A DNA stretch of 11,569 nt from Acidobacteriaceae bacterium (GTDB lineage Bacteria; Acidobacteriota; Terriglobia; Terriglobales; Acidobacteriaceae). A program made the translations under genes and the position numbers. Under the pieces are notes generated by a model. It did not search any database. It worked only from the letters and a program-made list of their open reading frames with translations, and was not told the DNA's origin. Positions within the stretch are counted from its first letter, which is position 1. Every line of letters begins with the position of its first letter. The stretch is taken from assembly GCA_030049955.1 (NCBI GenBank), contig JASIJX010000036.1:1-11569 (forward strand), in the 5' to 3' direction. Shown here in pieces: positions 1 through 6,156 of the stretch.

Positions 1-650
1 GTGTTCGAGTTCTGCATCGTCTCGCCATTGATGCTGAGGCTGATGGCAAGCTCATGCGGGTCGCGGATCTCGTTGGCCGAGACGATGGCCGGGCCCATGG
101 GGCAGAAGGTAGGGAAGCTTTTGCCCAGCGACCACTGCGAGGTCGACAGTTGCACGTCGCGCGCGCTCACGTCATTGATGATGGTGTAGCCATAGACATG
201 CTCGCGCCACGCTGAGGCGGGAATGCGGTAGCCACCCTTGCCGATGACGAATGCGAATTCTGCCTCGTAATCCGGCTGCGTGGAATTTTTCGGCAGCACA
301 ATATTCTCGCCGGGTCCTATGATTCCCGTTTGCAGCTTGAAGAAGACGACCGGATATTTTGGCAGCTCCATCTTCGACTCGGCTGCGTGGTCGCGATAGT
401 TGAGGCCGATGGCAAAGATGCGCGGCGGATTCGCAAGCGGGGCGTGCAGCCGGACAGTGCTAATGGGGTGGGCGTTGTGGCCGCCGGATCCCGTGCCGAT
501 CGACGAGGTTGTGCCGGTGCCGGCGCTGATCGCGGAGAGAACATCAGTGCGGCCCAAGAGGCTGAGTTCGACGACCCCTTTGCCTTCGTTGACCAGGAGC
601 CCTGGGCACCGGATCTCACTATTACCTATAGAAAACGAAACGAGCTTCAT
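1..650 (-). CDS. Fumarylacetoacetate hydrolase (FAH) family protein, 3' end cut by window edge
   Basis: The reading frame is open from an ATG at 650 to the left edge: 216 codons plus two bases, so the C-terminus is missing. A GGAG ribosome site lies 8 nt before the ATG. The family carries out metal-dependent hydrolysis, hydration or decarboxylation of 2-keto or beta-diketo acids. Visible motifs are GLNYRDHAAE (82-91, the conserved His-Glu pair), the E-A-E metal ligands at 129/131 within DYEAEFAFVIGKGG, and NDVSARD (159-165) with the third acidic ligand Asp160. GKSFPTFCPMGP follows, where many relatives have Asp in place of the Pro at 180. The frame ends in the typical LSINGETMQNSN segment. 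It lies 127 bp downstream of the KDPG aldolase on the same strand, so it may act on a keto-deoxy sugar acid (as the L-rhamnonate and L-fuconate pathway hydrolases do). Acylpyruvase or ureidoglycolate-lyase-like roles are equally possible. The family call is firm; the substrate is unknown. Confidence 0.9.
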   Translation of the reverse strand, partial: MKLVSFSIGNSEIRCPGLLVNEGKGVVELSLLGRTDVLSAISAGTGTTSSIGTGSGGHNAHPISTVRLHAPLANPPRIFAIGLNYRDHAAESKMELPKYPVVFFKLQTGIIGPGENIVLPKNSTQPDYEAEFAFVIGKGGYRIPASAWREHVYGYTIINDVSARDVQLSTSQWSLGKSFPTFCPMGPAIVSANEIRDPHELAISLSINGETMQNSN

Positions 651-777
651 GCGAAATTCTCCGGAACGAATCGGGAAAAATTGAGTGATGGATCAGGCGG
701 CCGTTGAGCTGCTTTTAGATCGAAGATAGGGAGCTCGCAGGCGGCGCTTTATTTCGAGCGCAGCGCGCGGCGTTTAG
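651..777. other. Intergenic gap between aldolase and FAH genes, no clear terminator
   Basis: This 127-bp stretch contains the FAH ribosome site near its left end. It also holds a short inverted repeat, GCGCT (744-748) and AGCGC (757-761), around an 8-nt AT-rich loop. On the minus strand the repeat is not followed by a T-run, so it does not look like an intrinsic terminator. Read-through from the aldolase gene into the FAH gene is therefore plausible. I could not identify a convincing promoter. Confidence 0.4.
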
Positions 778-1425
778 TTAATGTTTCCGCGCTTCGGCGA
801 GTACTTTTAAGTACGCCTGCGCCGTCTCGGTGATGGTTTCGGGCTTACCTGCGTCGATGGCGGCAAGGTTGACGAGATCGGCGCCAACGCCGAGCGCGCG
901 CGCTCCGGCCTTGATGAAGCTCTCTGCGGTTTGCAGCGTTACGCCGCCGGTAGGAATGATCTTGAGTTGCGGAAAGGGCGCGAGCAGCGACTTGAGATAG
1001 CTTGCGCCGCCCATTGCCGAGCAGGGAAAGATCTTTACATAATCCGCGCCTGCGTTCCATGCAGTAATAGCTTCAGTGGGGGTGAGTGCGCCCGGGCAGG
1101 AAATTTTTTTATTGGCTTTGGTTACGCTGATTACGTCAGGGTGAAGACTCGGGCTCACGACAAACTCGGCGCCGGCGTCAATCGTGGCTTGCACCTGTTC
1201 GGTTGTCGTCACGGTGCCGGAGCCCAGCAGGAGTTTTGCGCCGTACTCCTTCTTCAATTCTTTGAGCAGATCTATCGCGCCGGGCACCGTCATAGTGACT
1301 TCCACCACCGTCACACCACCGGCGATCATGGCATCTACCACTGCGCGTCCCTGCGCTACGCTCTTGGCGCGCAAGACCGGGATGAGGCCTACGCGTTCGA
1401 TGATTTCCTGCGTTGTTTCTACCAT
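778..1425 (-). CDS. eda: KDPG/KHG aldolase (bifunctional 2-dehydro-3-deoxyphosphogluconate / 4-hydroxy-2-oxoglutarate aldolase family)
   Basis: This is a 215-residue class I aldolase, full length for the family, forming a single TIM barrel in the cytoplasm. The family cleaves 2-keto-3-deoxy-6-phosphogluconate to pyruvate and glyceraldehyde 3-phosphate. Conserved elements are EVT with Glu42 (equivalent to E. coli Glu45), the GSGTV strand (68-72), SPSLHP (91-96), DYVKIFP with the Schiff-base Lys131, and the phosphate-loop PTGGV (158-162). Two ligand contacts differ by eye alignment from the E. coli enzyme: Thr46 replaces Arg49 and Ala182 replaces the phosphate-binding Ser184. The substrate may therefore not be exactly KDPG. 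The ATG at 1425 has a GAGGA ribosome site about 7 nt upstream. The gene starts 23 bp after the stop of a KDG-kinase-like gene, which supports a kinase-then-aldolase order in one operon. The gene symbol follows the family; orthology to E. coli eda is not proven. Confidence 0.92.
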   Translation of the reverse strand: MVETTQEIIERVGLIPVLRAKSVAQGRAVVDAMIAGGVTVVEVTMTVPGAIDLLKELKKEYGAKLLLGSGTVTTTEQVQATIDAGAEFVVSPSLHPDVISVTKANKKISCPGALTPTEAITAWNAGADYVKIFPCSAMGGASYLKSLLAPFPQLKIIPTGGVTLQTAESFIKAGARALGVGADLVNLAAIDAGKPETITETAQAYLKVLAEARKH

Positions 1426-1448
1426 CCAATTTCCTCGATTCGTTCAAT

Positions 1449-2546
1449 TCACCGGGCAATCCGCGCTGAACCGCCTTTGATCGCACGCTCTACTTCGGCC
1501 AGCGTGGCCATGCTGGTGTCGCCTGGCGTCGTCATGGCCAGCGTGCCGTGCGCAACACCGCAGCGTACCGCCCACTCGATGCCTTTGCCGGCGAGCAGGC
1601 CGTAAATCAGCCCCGAAGCAAAGCTGTCGCCGCCGCCTACACGATCGAGGATATCGATCTCGCGCTGAGGCACGTGCGTGATGCGGTCCTCGTAGAGTGC
1701 AATGGCTCCCCAGGCGTTGCGGCTTGCAGTGTGCGCGGTGCGCAGCGTGCTGGCCACCAGTTTGAGGTTGGGATACGCGGCTGCGACCTCGCGCAGCATC
1801 TCCTCGTAGCCGGCAATGGGCAGCTCGGCAAAATCCTCGCCTACGCCTTTGATCGTGACGCCCAGCATAGCCGAGAAATCTTCCTCGTTGCCTAGCAGCA
1901 GGTCTACCTTGCGCACAATCTCGCGGTTCATCTCCTGCGCCCGTGCTTTGCCGCCGATTGACTTCCACAGCGAATCGCGAAAGTTCAGGTCGTAGGAGAT
2001 GGGAGTTCCGTATTTGCGCGCAGCGTCCATGGCTTCGACTGCAACTTCGGCTGTGGAGGATGAAAGCGCCGCAAAGATGCCGCCGGTGTGGAACCACTTC
2101 GCGCCATTCTGGTTGCCGAAGATTGATTCCCAATCAAAATCGCCGCGCTTTACCTGGCTGATGGCTGTGTGGCCGCGGTCCGAACAGCCTACTGCCGCGC
2201 GCGCACCGAAGCCGCGTTCGGTAAAGTTCAGCCCATTGCGCACCTCGCGGCCCACGCCGTCGTATGGCATCCACTTGAGCAGTGACGTGTCCACGCCACC
2301 CTGCAGGATGAAATCCTCCACCAGCCGGCCGACGGGGTTGTCCGCAAGCGCCGTTACGATGCCGGAGCGCAGGTTGAAGCAGCGGCGCAGGCCGCGTGCC
2401 ACGTTGTATTCGCCGCCGCCCTCCCACACCTGGAACTGGCGTGCGGTGTGAATGCGGCCTTCTCCGGGATCGAGCCGCAGCATCACTTCGCCCAGGCTCA
2501 GGCAATCCCAGCGTCGATTATCTTTAGGAATTGAGAGACTTTCCAT
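1449..2546 (-). CDS. PfkB (ribokinase) family sugar kinase, probable 2-keto-3-deoxygluconate kinase
   Basis: This 365-residue cytoplasmic kinase probably phosphorylates 2-keto-3-deoxygluconate to KDPG using ATP. The N-terminal strand reads LSLGEVMLRLDPG. The PfkB first signature region follows as GGGEYNVARGL (from residue 43), and the second signature as DRVGGGDSFASG, with GGGD forming the anion hole and Asp307 as catalytic base. LLLGNEEDF and ASTLR are further family strands. The direct neighbour downstream (23 bp) is a KDPG aldolase, which makes KDG the best substrate guess. A GTG at 2552 in the same frame is an alternative start giving 367 residues. Neither start has a good Shine-Dalgarno sequence. 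The gene begins 15-21 bp after the ABC exporter stop, so translational coupling may drive it. It is clearly paralogous to the kinase at 4988-6082, and both end in GGSARI-x-R. Other keto-sugar substrates cannot be excluded. Confidence 0.88.
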   Translation of the reverse strand: MESLSIPKDNRRWDCLSLGEVMLRLDPGEGRIHTARQFQVWEGGGEYNVARGLRRCFNLRSGIVTALADNPVGRLVEDFILQGGVDTSLLKWMPYDGVGREVRNGLNFTERGFGARAAVGCSDRGHTAISQVKRGDFDWESIFGNQNGAKWFHTGGIFAALSSSTAEVAVEAMDAARKYGTPISYDLNFRDSLWKSIGGKARAQEMNREIVRKVDLLLGNEEDFSAMLGVTIKGVGEDFAELPIAGYEEMLREVAAAYPNLKLVASTLRTAHTASRNAWGAIALYEDRITHVPQREIDILDRVGGGDSFASGLIYGLLAGKGIEWAVRCGVAHGTLAMTTPGDTSMATLAEVERAIKGGSARIAR

Positions 2547-2567
2547 GATCACTGATACTTTATCGCA

Positions 2568-4478
2568 TCAGACTTCGGCCGGTCCTTCATCCACGGGGAC
2601 GGTATCGCCCTCGCCGGGAGCGAGAAAGAGATTCGATTCAAGTCCATGCTGGCGCGTGTAAAGGTCGTAGTAGCGTCCACCGAGGGCGAACAGCTCGGCA
2701 TGATTGCCGCGTTCGACGACGCGGCCCTGCTCGATGACGAGAATCTGGTCGGCGCGGCGGATCGTCGAAAGCCGGTGCGCGATGACAAATGTGGTGCGGC
2801 CCTGCATAAGCTGGTGCAGGCCGGCCTGGATCATGGCTTCGGATTCGGAATCGAGCGAACTGGTCGCCTCGTCCAGAATGAGAATGCGCGGCTGGGCGAG
2901 CAAAGCGCGGGCAATCGATAGCCGCTGACGCTGGCCGCCCGAGAGCTTTACGCCGCGCTCGCCGACGATGGTGTCGTAGTTCTCGGGGAAGCGCTCGGCG
3001 AACTCGTCTACACGCGCCGTGCGGCAGGCGGCCAGGAACTGTTCTTCGCTGGCCTCGGGGCGCGAAAACATGATGTTTTCGCGGATGGTTCCATCGAACA
3101 GAAACGACTCCTGCAGCACTACGCCAAGTTCCGAGCGATACGTGTGCAGGTCCACGATTGCGAGATCGATATCGTCCACCAGCACGCGGCCTTTGGTGGG
3201 CGTGTGGAAGGCGCAGAGCAGGCTGATGATCGTCGACTTGCCGGAGCCGGATGAGCCGACCAGCGCTGTAACGCTGCCGGGGTCGGCGCGAAAACTGATG
3301 CCGTGCAGGACCGGCTTCTCTGGCTCATATTCGAACTCTACCTGATCAAAGCGAACCGTACCGACGATGGGCGGCATTTTGACAGTGCGGCCTGGAACCT
3401 GATTTTCTTCAATCTCGGCCATGATCTCATGCGTGCGATCCAAGCCGGCAAATGCCTCTGTCAATTGCGTGCCGATGTTCACGATCTGGAAGAGAGGCGC
3501 GATCATGAAGGCGAGAAACATGTTGTAGCTGAAATAGTCGCCCACCGTCCAGGAGCGGCTGAGCACGGCGTGGCCGCCGAGCCACATGACGAGCGCCGAA
3601 ACCAGGCCAAGCACCGTGGTTGAAGCCGATGACATCATACTGGTCATGGTGAGCGATCGCATCACGTTCTGCAGAAGCCGCTCCACGCCACCAGAGAAGA
3701 CCGTATGCTCGCGCTCCTCGGCGTGGTAGCCCTTGATGACCCGAACGCCGCCGAGCGATTCCGTGAGACGGCCGGTGACTTCGGCATTGATGCGCGCGCG
3801 CTCGCGAAAGATGGGGCGGATGATGCGGAAACCGTACTGCAAAATGAGAGCGAACGTGCCAATAACCGCGAATACTGTTATGGTGACCGTGACGCTGCGG
3901 TGCAGCAGGTAAACGAACGCCAGCGCGGCGGTAAGCAAGCCGCCGAGAAACTCGACCAAGCCCGTGCCGACAAGGTTGCGCACTCCTTCCACGTCACTCA
4001 TGATGCGGGCGACGAGCATGCCGGTGCGATTCTCATCGTAATAAGCGACCGAAAGCAGGCCCACGTGGTGCTGCACCTGACGGCGCAGATCCGCAATGAG
4101 GCGCTGGCCAGCAACGGAGAGCAGTTGCGTAAGCGCGTAGGAAGTGATCGCCTGCACCACCATGGCGCCAAAGACCAGCAGGATGTAGCGCAGCAGCAGT
4201 TCAGGGTGTGGGTGGAGCGGAGAGAGGACTTTATCAAGGAGCGGCTTGGAAGTGTAGGGAAGAACCAGGCCAGCGAAGCGGTTGATGGCCATGAGCAGCA
4301 GGCCGACGGCGATGAGCCACTTGCGCGGCCTGATGAGCGCCCAGATCTCAGGACCGATCTTCTTCAAGCTCGGTTTTTTCTTCGGCAGATCGCTTTGACC
4401 TGCACGTGCGCTGCGGCCGTGTGGCATGCGCTCGGCGCGCATGCCCATCCCGAGTCCGCCGCCGCGCATTGTGCTCAT
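2568..4478 (-). CDS. ABC exporter, MsbA/LmrA-like half-transporter (TMD-NBD fusion)
   Basis: This 636-residue type IV ABC exporter has the transmembrane domain first and the ATPase domain second, and is expected to act as a homodimer in the inner membrane. Likely helices lie near 54-75, 96-118, 172-192, 196-215, 286-305 and 320-340. In the ATPase domain the A-loop aromatic residue is Tyr384, Walker A is GSSGSGKST (408-416, Lys414), and the Q-loop is Gln456. The signature is LSGGQ (512-516), Walker B ends in Asp536 with catalytic Glu537, the D-loop is SSLD, and the switch His is His568. All catalytic residues are present, so it should hydrolyse ATP. The substrate (lipid, drug or peptide) cannot be read from sequence. 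The first 35 residues are rich in Gly, Met, Arg and Lys, and Met4 or Met11 could be alternative starts. The ATG at 4478 comes 3 bp after the stop of the small membrane protein, so the two are probably co-translated. The ~30-residue tail is acidic and of no known function. Confidence 0.95.
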   Translation of the reverse strand: MSTMRGGGLGMGMRAERMPHGRSARAGQSDLPKKKPSLKKIGPEIWALIRPRKWLIAVGLLLMAINRFAGLVLPYTSKPLLDKVLSPLHPHPELLLRYILLVFGAMVVQAITSYALTQLLSVAGQRLIADLRRQVQHHVGLLSVAYYDENRTGMLVARIMSDVEGVRNLVGTGLVEFLGGLLTAALAFVYLLHRSVTVTITVFAVIGTFALILQYGFRIIRPIFRERARINAEVTGRLTESLGGVRVIKGYHAEEREHTVFSGGVERLLQNVMRSLTMTSMMSSASTTVLGLVSALVMWLGGHAVLSRSWTVGDYFSYNMFLAFMIAPLFQIVNIGTQLTEAFAGLDRTHEIMAEIEENQVPGRTVKMPPIVGTVRFDQVEFEYEPEKPVLHGISFRADPGSVTALVGSSGSGKSTIISLLCAFHTPTKGRVLVDDIDLAIVDLHTYRSELGVVLQESFLFDGTIRENIMFSRPEASEEQFLAACRTARVDEFAERFPENYDTIVGERGVKLSGGQRQRLSIARALLAQPRILILDEATSSLDSESEAMIQAGLHQLMQGRTTFVIAHRLSTIRRADQILVIEQGRVVERGNHAELFALGGRYYDLYTRQHGLESNLFLAPGEGDTVPVDEGPAEV

Positions 4479-4481
4479 TCG

Positions 4482-4862
4482 CTACTGCTCTCTGGCTCGC
4501 CGCGCTGCGATAAAGGACCGAACGCAGAAGTTGACGTAGATGAACAACAGGCCGGCCATGATGAGCTTTGCCGCGAGCGCAATGTGATCGGGCGCGAGGC
4601 CGGCCGCGCGGGCAGCGCCGTAGCCGCGGAGGGCTTCAACGAGCGCGCCGATAAAGCCCAAAGCCCCGAGGGTGACGGCAATGTGCATGAAGATCGAGCG
4701 GCGGCGCGGGCTGGGGCTGATCGCAAGAAACCCGCAGATGCCCAGCGCAATGCCCCACCATAGCGGAATGAGAGCGGTAGGATGTTGAGATCCTGTATAG
4801 AGATAGCCGGCGAGTCCCAGCACCGCCAGAAGGACTGCGAAGACCAGCGTTAACTTTGCCAT
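4482..4862 (-). CDS. Small integral membrane protein of unknown function, four predicted helices
   Basis: I do not recognise a named family for this 126-residue protein. It has hydrophobic segments at about 4-21, 30-49, 58-78 and 94-114. A basic loop, SPSPRRRS (49-56), sits between helices 2 and 3, and the C-terminal tail is Arg-rich (RSFIAARRAREQ). By the positive-inside rule both would be cytoplasmic. The TALIPLWWG segment (29-37) at the start of helix 2 is the most distinctive stretch. The ATG at 4862 is supported by GGAGG 7 nt upstream. Only 3 bp separate it from the ABC exporter gene, so it may be an accessory subunit or be made in step with the exporter. This partnership is inferred from spacing alone. 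It is a real gene rather than a chance frame because it has a strong ribosome site, membrane-like composition and tight operon spacing. Confidence 0.82.
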   Translation of the reverse strand: MAKLTLVFAVLLAVLGLAGYLYTGSQHPTALIPLWWGIALGICGFLAISPSPRRRSIFMHIAVTLGALGFIGALVEALRGYGAARAAGLAPDHIALAAKLIMAGLLFIYVNFCVRSFIAARRAREQ

Positions 4863-4881
4863 GCGGGTGCCTCCGAGAGAC

Positions 4882-4887
4882 AGTGTA
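4882..4887 (-). promoter_or_regulatory. Possible -10 hexamer TACACT upstream of the small membrane protein
   Basis: On the minus strand TACACT lies 19 bp before the ATG at 4862, within ATGTACACTG. No good -35 box is found 16-18 bp further upstream (the closest are TGATGA and CTGATG). Use of this site would give a short leader containing the GGAGG ribosome site. The evidence is weak. Confidence 0.2.
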
Positions 4888-4922
4888 CATGGGTCAGTAA
4901 CGCATCATCAGCGGCCAGGGAC

Positions 4923-4937
4923 TTGTCGCCGCGACAA
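4923..4937. promoter_or_regulatory. Perfect 15-bp palindrome, possible operator
   Basis: TTGTCGC-C-GCGACAA is a perfect 7-1-7 inverted repeat. It lies 61 bp upstream of the ATG of the small membrane protein and downstream of the kinase stop. Position and symmetry suit a dimeric repressor or activator site for the 4862-778 operon. A 7-1-7 palindrome is expected about once by chance in a sequence this long, so the case rests on its intergenic location. No regulator gene is visible nearby. Confidence 0.35.
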
Positions 4938-4938
4938 T

Positions 4939-4982
4939 CCACTGGTCATTCATCACTGATGTCATGCATCACCGACCACTGG
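4939..4982. repeat. Imperfect inverted repeat directly after the kinase stop codon
   Basis: CCACTGGTC (4939-4947) and GACCACTGG (4974-4982) pair with one central mismatch across 26 nt. Because each arm is nearly self-complementary, CCACTGGT also occurs as a direct repeat (4939-4946 and 4976-4983). A nested TGATG-TCATG-CATCA element (5-bp arms) lies in the loop. In the transcribed (minus) strand the structure begins a few bases after the TAA at 4990-4988. No T-run follows, so it is not a textbook intrinsic terminator. It could protect the mRNA 3' end, weaken read-through, or be a pair of binding sites. Confidence 0.4.
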
Positions 4983-4987
4983 TTCGC

Positions 4988-6082
4988 TTATCTCTGGATA
5001 CGCGCCGACCCGCCCTCGGCAAAGGCACGGACCTGCTCAAGGGTAGACATCGTTGTGTCGCCCGGGAATGTGGTGATTAGCGCGCCATGGGCCCAGCCCA
5101 GCTTCAGTGCTTCCTCGGGCTTTGCGCCAGAAAGCAGGCCGTAAATGAAGCCAGCGGCAAAGCCATCGCCTCCGCCCACGCGGTCCACCACGTCGAGTTC
5201 GGCCGTGGGCGCTGTGTAGCTTTTGCCGTCGATCCAGGCCACCGCACTCCAGCTATGGCGGTTGGTGGAGTGTACCTCGCGCAGAGTGGTAGCGACAATC
5301 TTTGCGCTCGGCAGCTTCTTGCGCACCTTGTCGATCATGTCGAAGAAGGCGCTGGGGTCGAGCTTTGACTTGGCCGCAACCTCAGGACCGGGAATCCCGA
5401 GCCCCTTCTGCAAATCTTCTTCGTTGCCGACCAGAACATCGACGTTTTCAACAATCTTGCCAATCGTCTCGACAGCATGGTCGATGCCGCCGGAGATTTT
5501 CCAGAGCTTCTCACGGAAGTTCAGATCGAAGGAGGTGACGGCGCCGGCGGCCTTAGCCTCCTTCATCATTTCGGCGGCCAGTGCAGCCGAGGAAGCTGAA
5601 AGCGCGGCAAACAGACCGCCGCAGTGCACCCAGCGCACACCGCCCGAGAAAATTTTTTTCCAGTCGAAGTCGCCGGGCTTGAGCATTGCGGCGGCTTCGT
5701 TGGCGCGATTGTAGAAGACTACCGGCGGACGGACGCCGGCGCCGCGATCGCTGTAAACGGTGGCCATGTTCGGTCCGTTGACGCCGTTGTGCTCAAAATG
5801 TTTATAGATGGGCTTTACGCCCATGGCACGCACGCGCTCGGCGATGAGGTCGCCGATGGGGTAATTCACCATCGCGGTGACGATGGCCGTCCGCATGCGA
5901 AAGCAGTCGGAGAGATTCGCCGCTACATTGAATTCGCCTCCGCTGACGTGGATATGGCACTCGGTTGCCTTACGGAAAGGAATAATACCGGGATCGAGCC
6001 GGTGCACCAGGCCTCCCATGGCAAGCAGATCCAGTTCGCCGTCGAGTTTGCTTTCAGGGCGAATATTCAGTCCATACTGCAT
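4988..6082 (-). CDS. PfkB family sugar kinase, KDG-kinase-like paralogue
   Basis: This 364-residue kinase has the same layout as the kinase at 1449-2546. The N-terminal strand is LLAMGGLVHRLDPG, GGEFNVAANL (48-57) is the sugar-binding signature, and DRVGGGDGFAAG carries the anion hole and catalytic Asp306. In both proteins the catalytic Asp is exactly 58 residues from the C-terminus. Shared blocks include GDFDW, GGLFAALS versus GGIFAALS, DLNFR, VGNEEDL versus LGNEEDF, and the final GGSARI-x-R. I judge identity to be around 40% by eye. Early in the protein MGGLVHRLDP replaces the usual GE-M-R-DP, so the first substrate-contact loop (normally GE) differs and the sugar may be different. The ATG at 6082 has AAGGAG 10 nt upstream. 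A 125-bp gap separates it from the membrane protein and exporter, and a 74-bp gap separates it from the SCO1 gene. The PfkB kinase call is firm; the exact substrate is inferred. Confidence 0.88.
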   Translation of the reverse strand: MQYGLNIRPESKLDGELDLLAMGGLVHRLDPGIIPFRKATECHIHVSGGEFNVAANLSDCFRMRTAIVTAMVNYPIGDLIAERVRAMGVKPIYKHFEHNGVNGPNMATVYSDRGAGVRPPVVFYNRANEAAAMLKPGDFDWKKIFSGGVRWVHCGGLFAALSASSAALAAEMMKEAKAAGAVTSFDLNFREKLWKISGGIDHAVETIGKIVENVDVLVGNEEDLQKGLGIPGPEVAAKSKLDPSAFFDMIDKVRKKLPSAKIVATTLREVHSTNRHSWSAVAWIDGKSYTAPTAELDVVDRVGGGDGFAAGFIYGLLSGAKPEEALKLGWAHGALITTFPGDTTMSTLEQVRAFAEGGSARIQR

Positions 6083-6156
6083 CGTGTCTTCTCTCCTTGC
6101 GCAGACGCGCTCTTATGCAAATCAAACAGGGGACGCAGGCCGAACAGACGCTCGCC

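Noticed and set aside
741..762. GC-rich hairpin after the aldolase stop as an intrinsic terminator
   Set aside because: The stem is only 5 bp with an 8-nt loop and has no T-run on the transcribed side.
931..1605. A 224-codon open frame on the plus strand opposite the aldolase and kinase
   Set aside because: It is antisense to two well-supported enzymes and has no coherent domain.
3705..4763. A 352-codon open frame on the plus strand opposite the exporter
   Set aside because: It lies wholly antisense to the ABC exporter and membrane protein, which have complete motifs. Its translation is low-complexity and charged with no recognisable domain, as expected for a shadow of a GC-rich gene.
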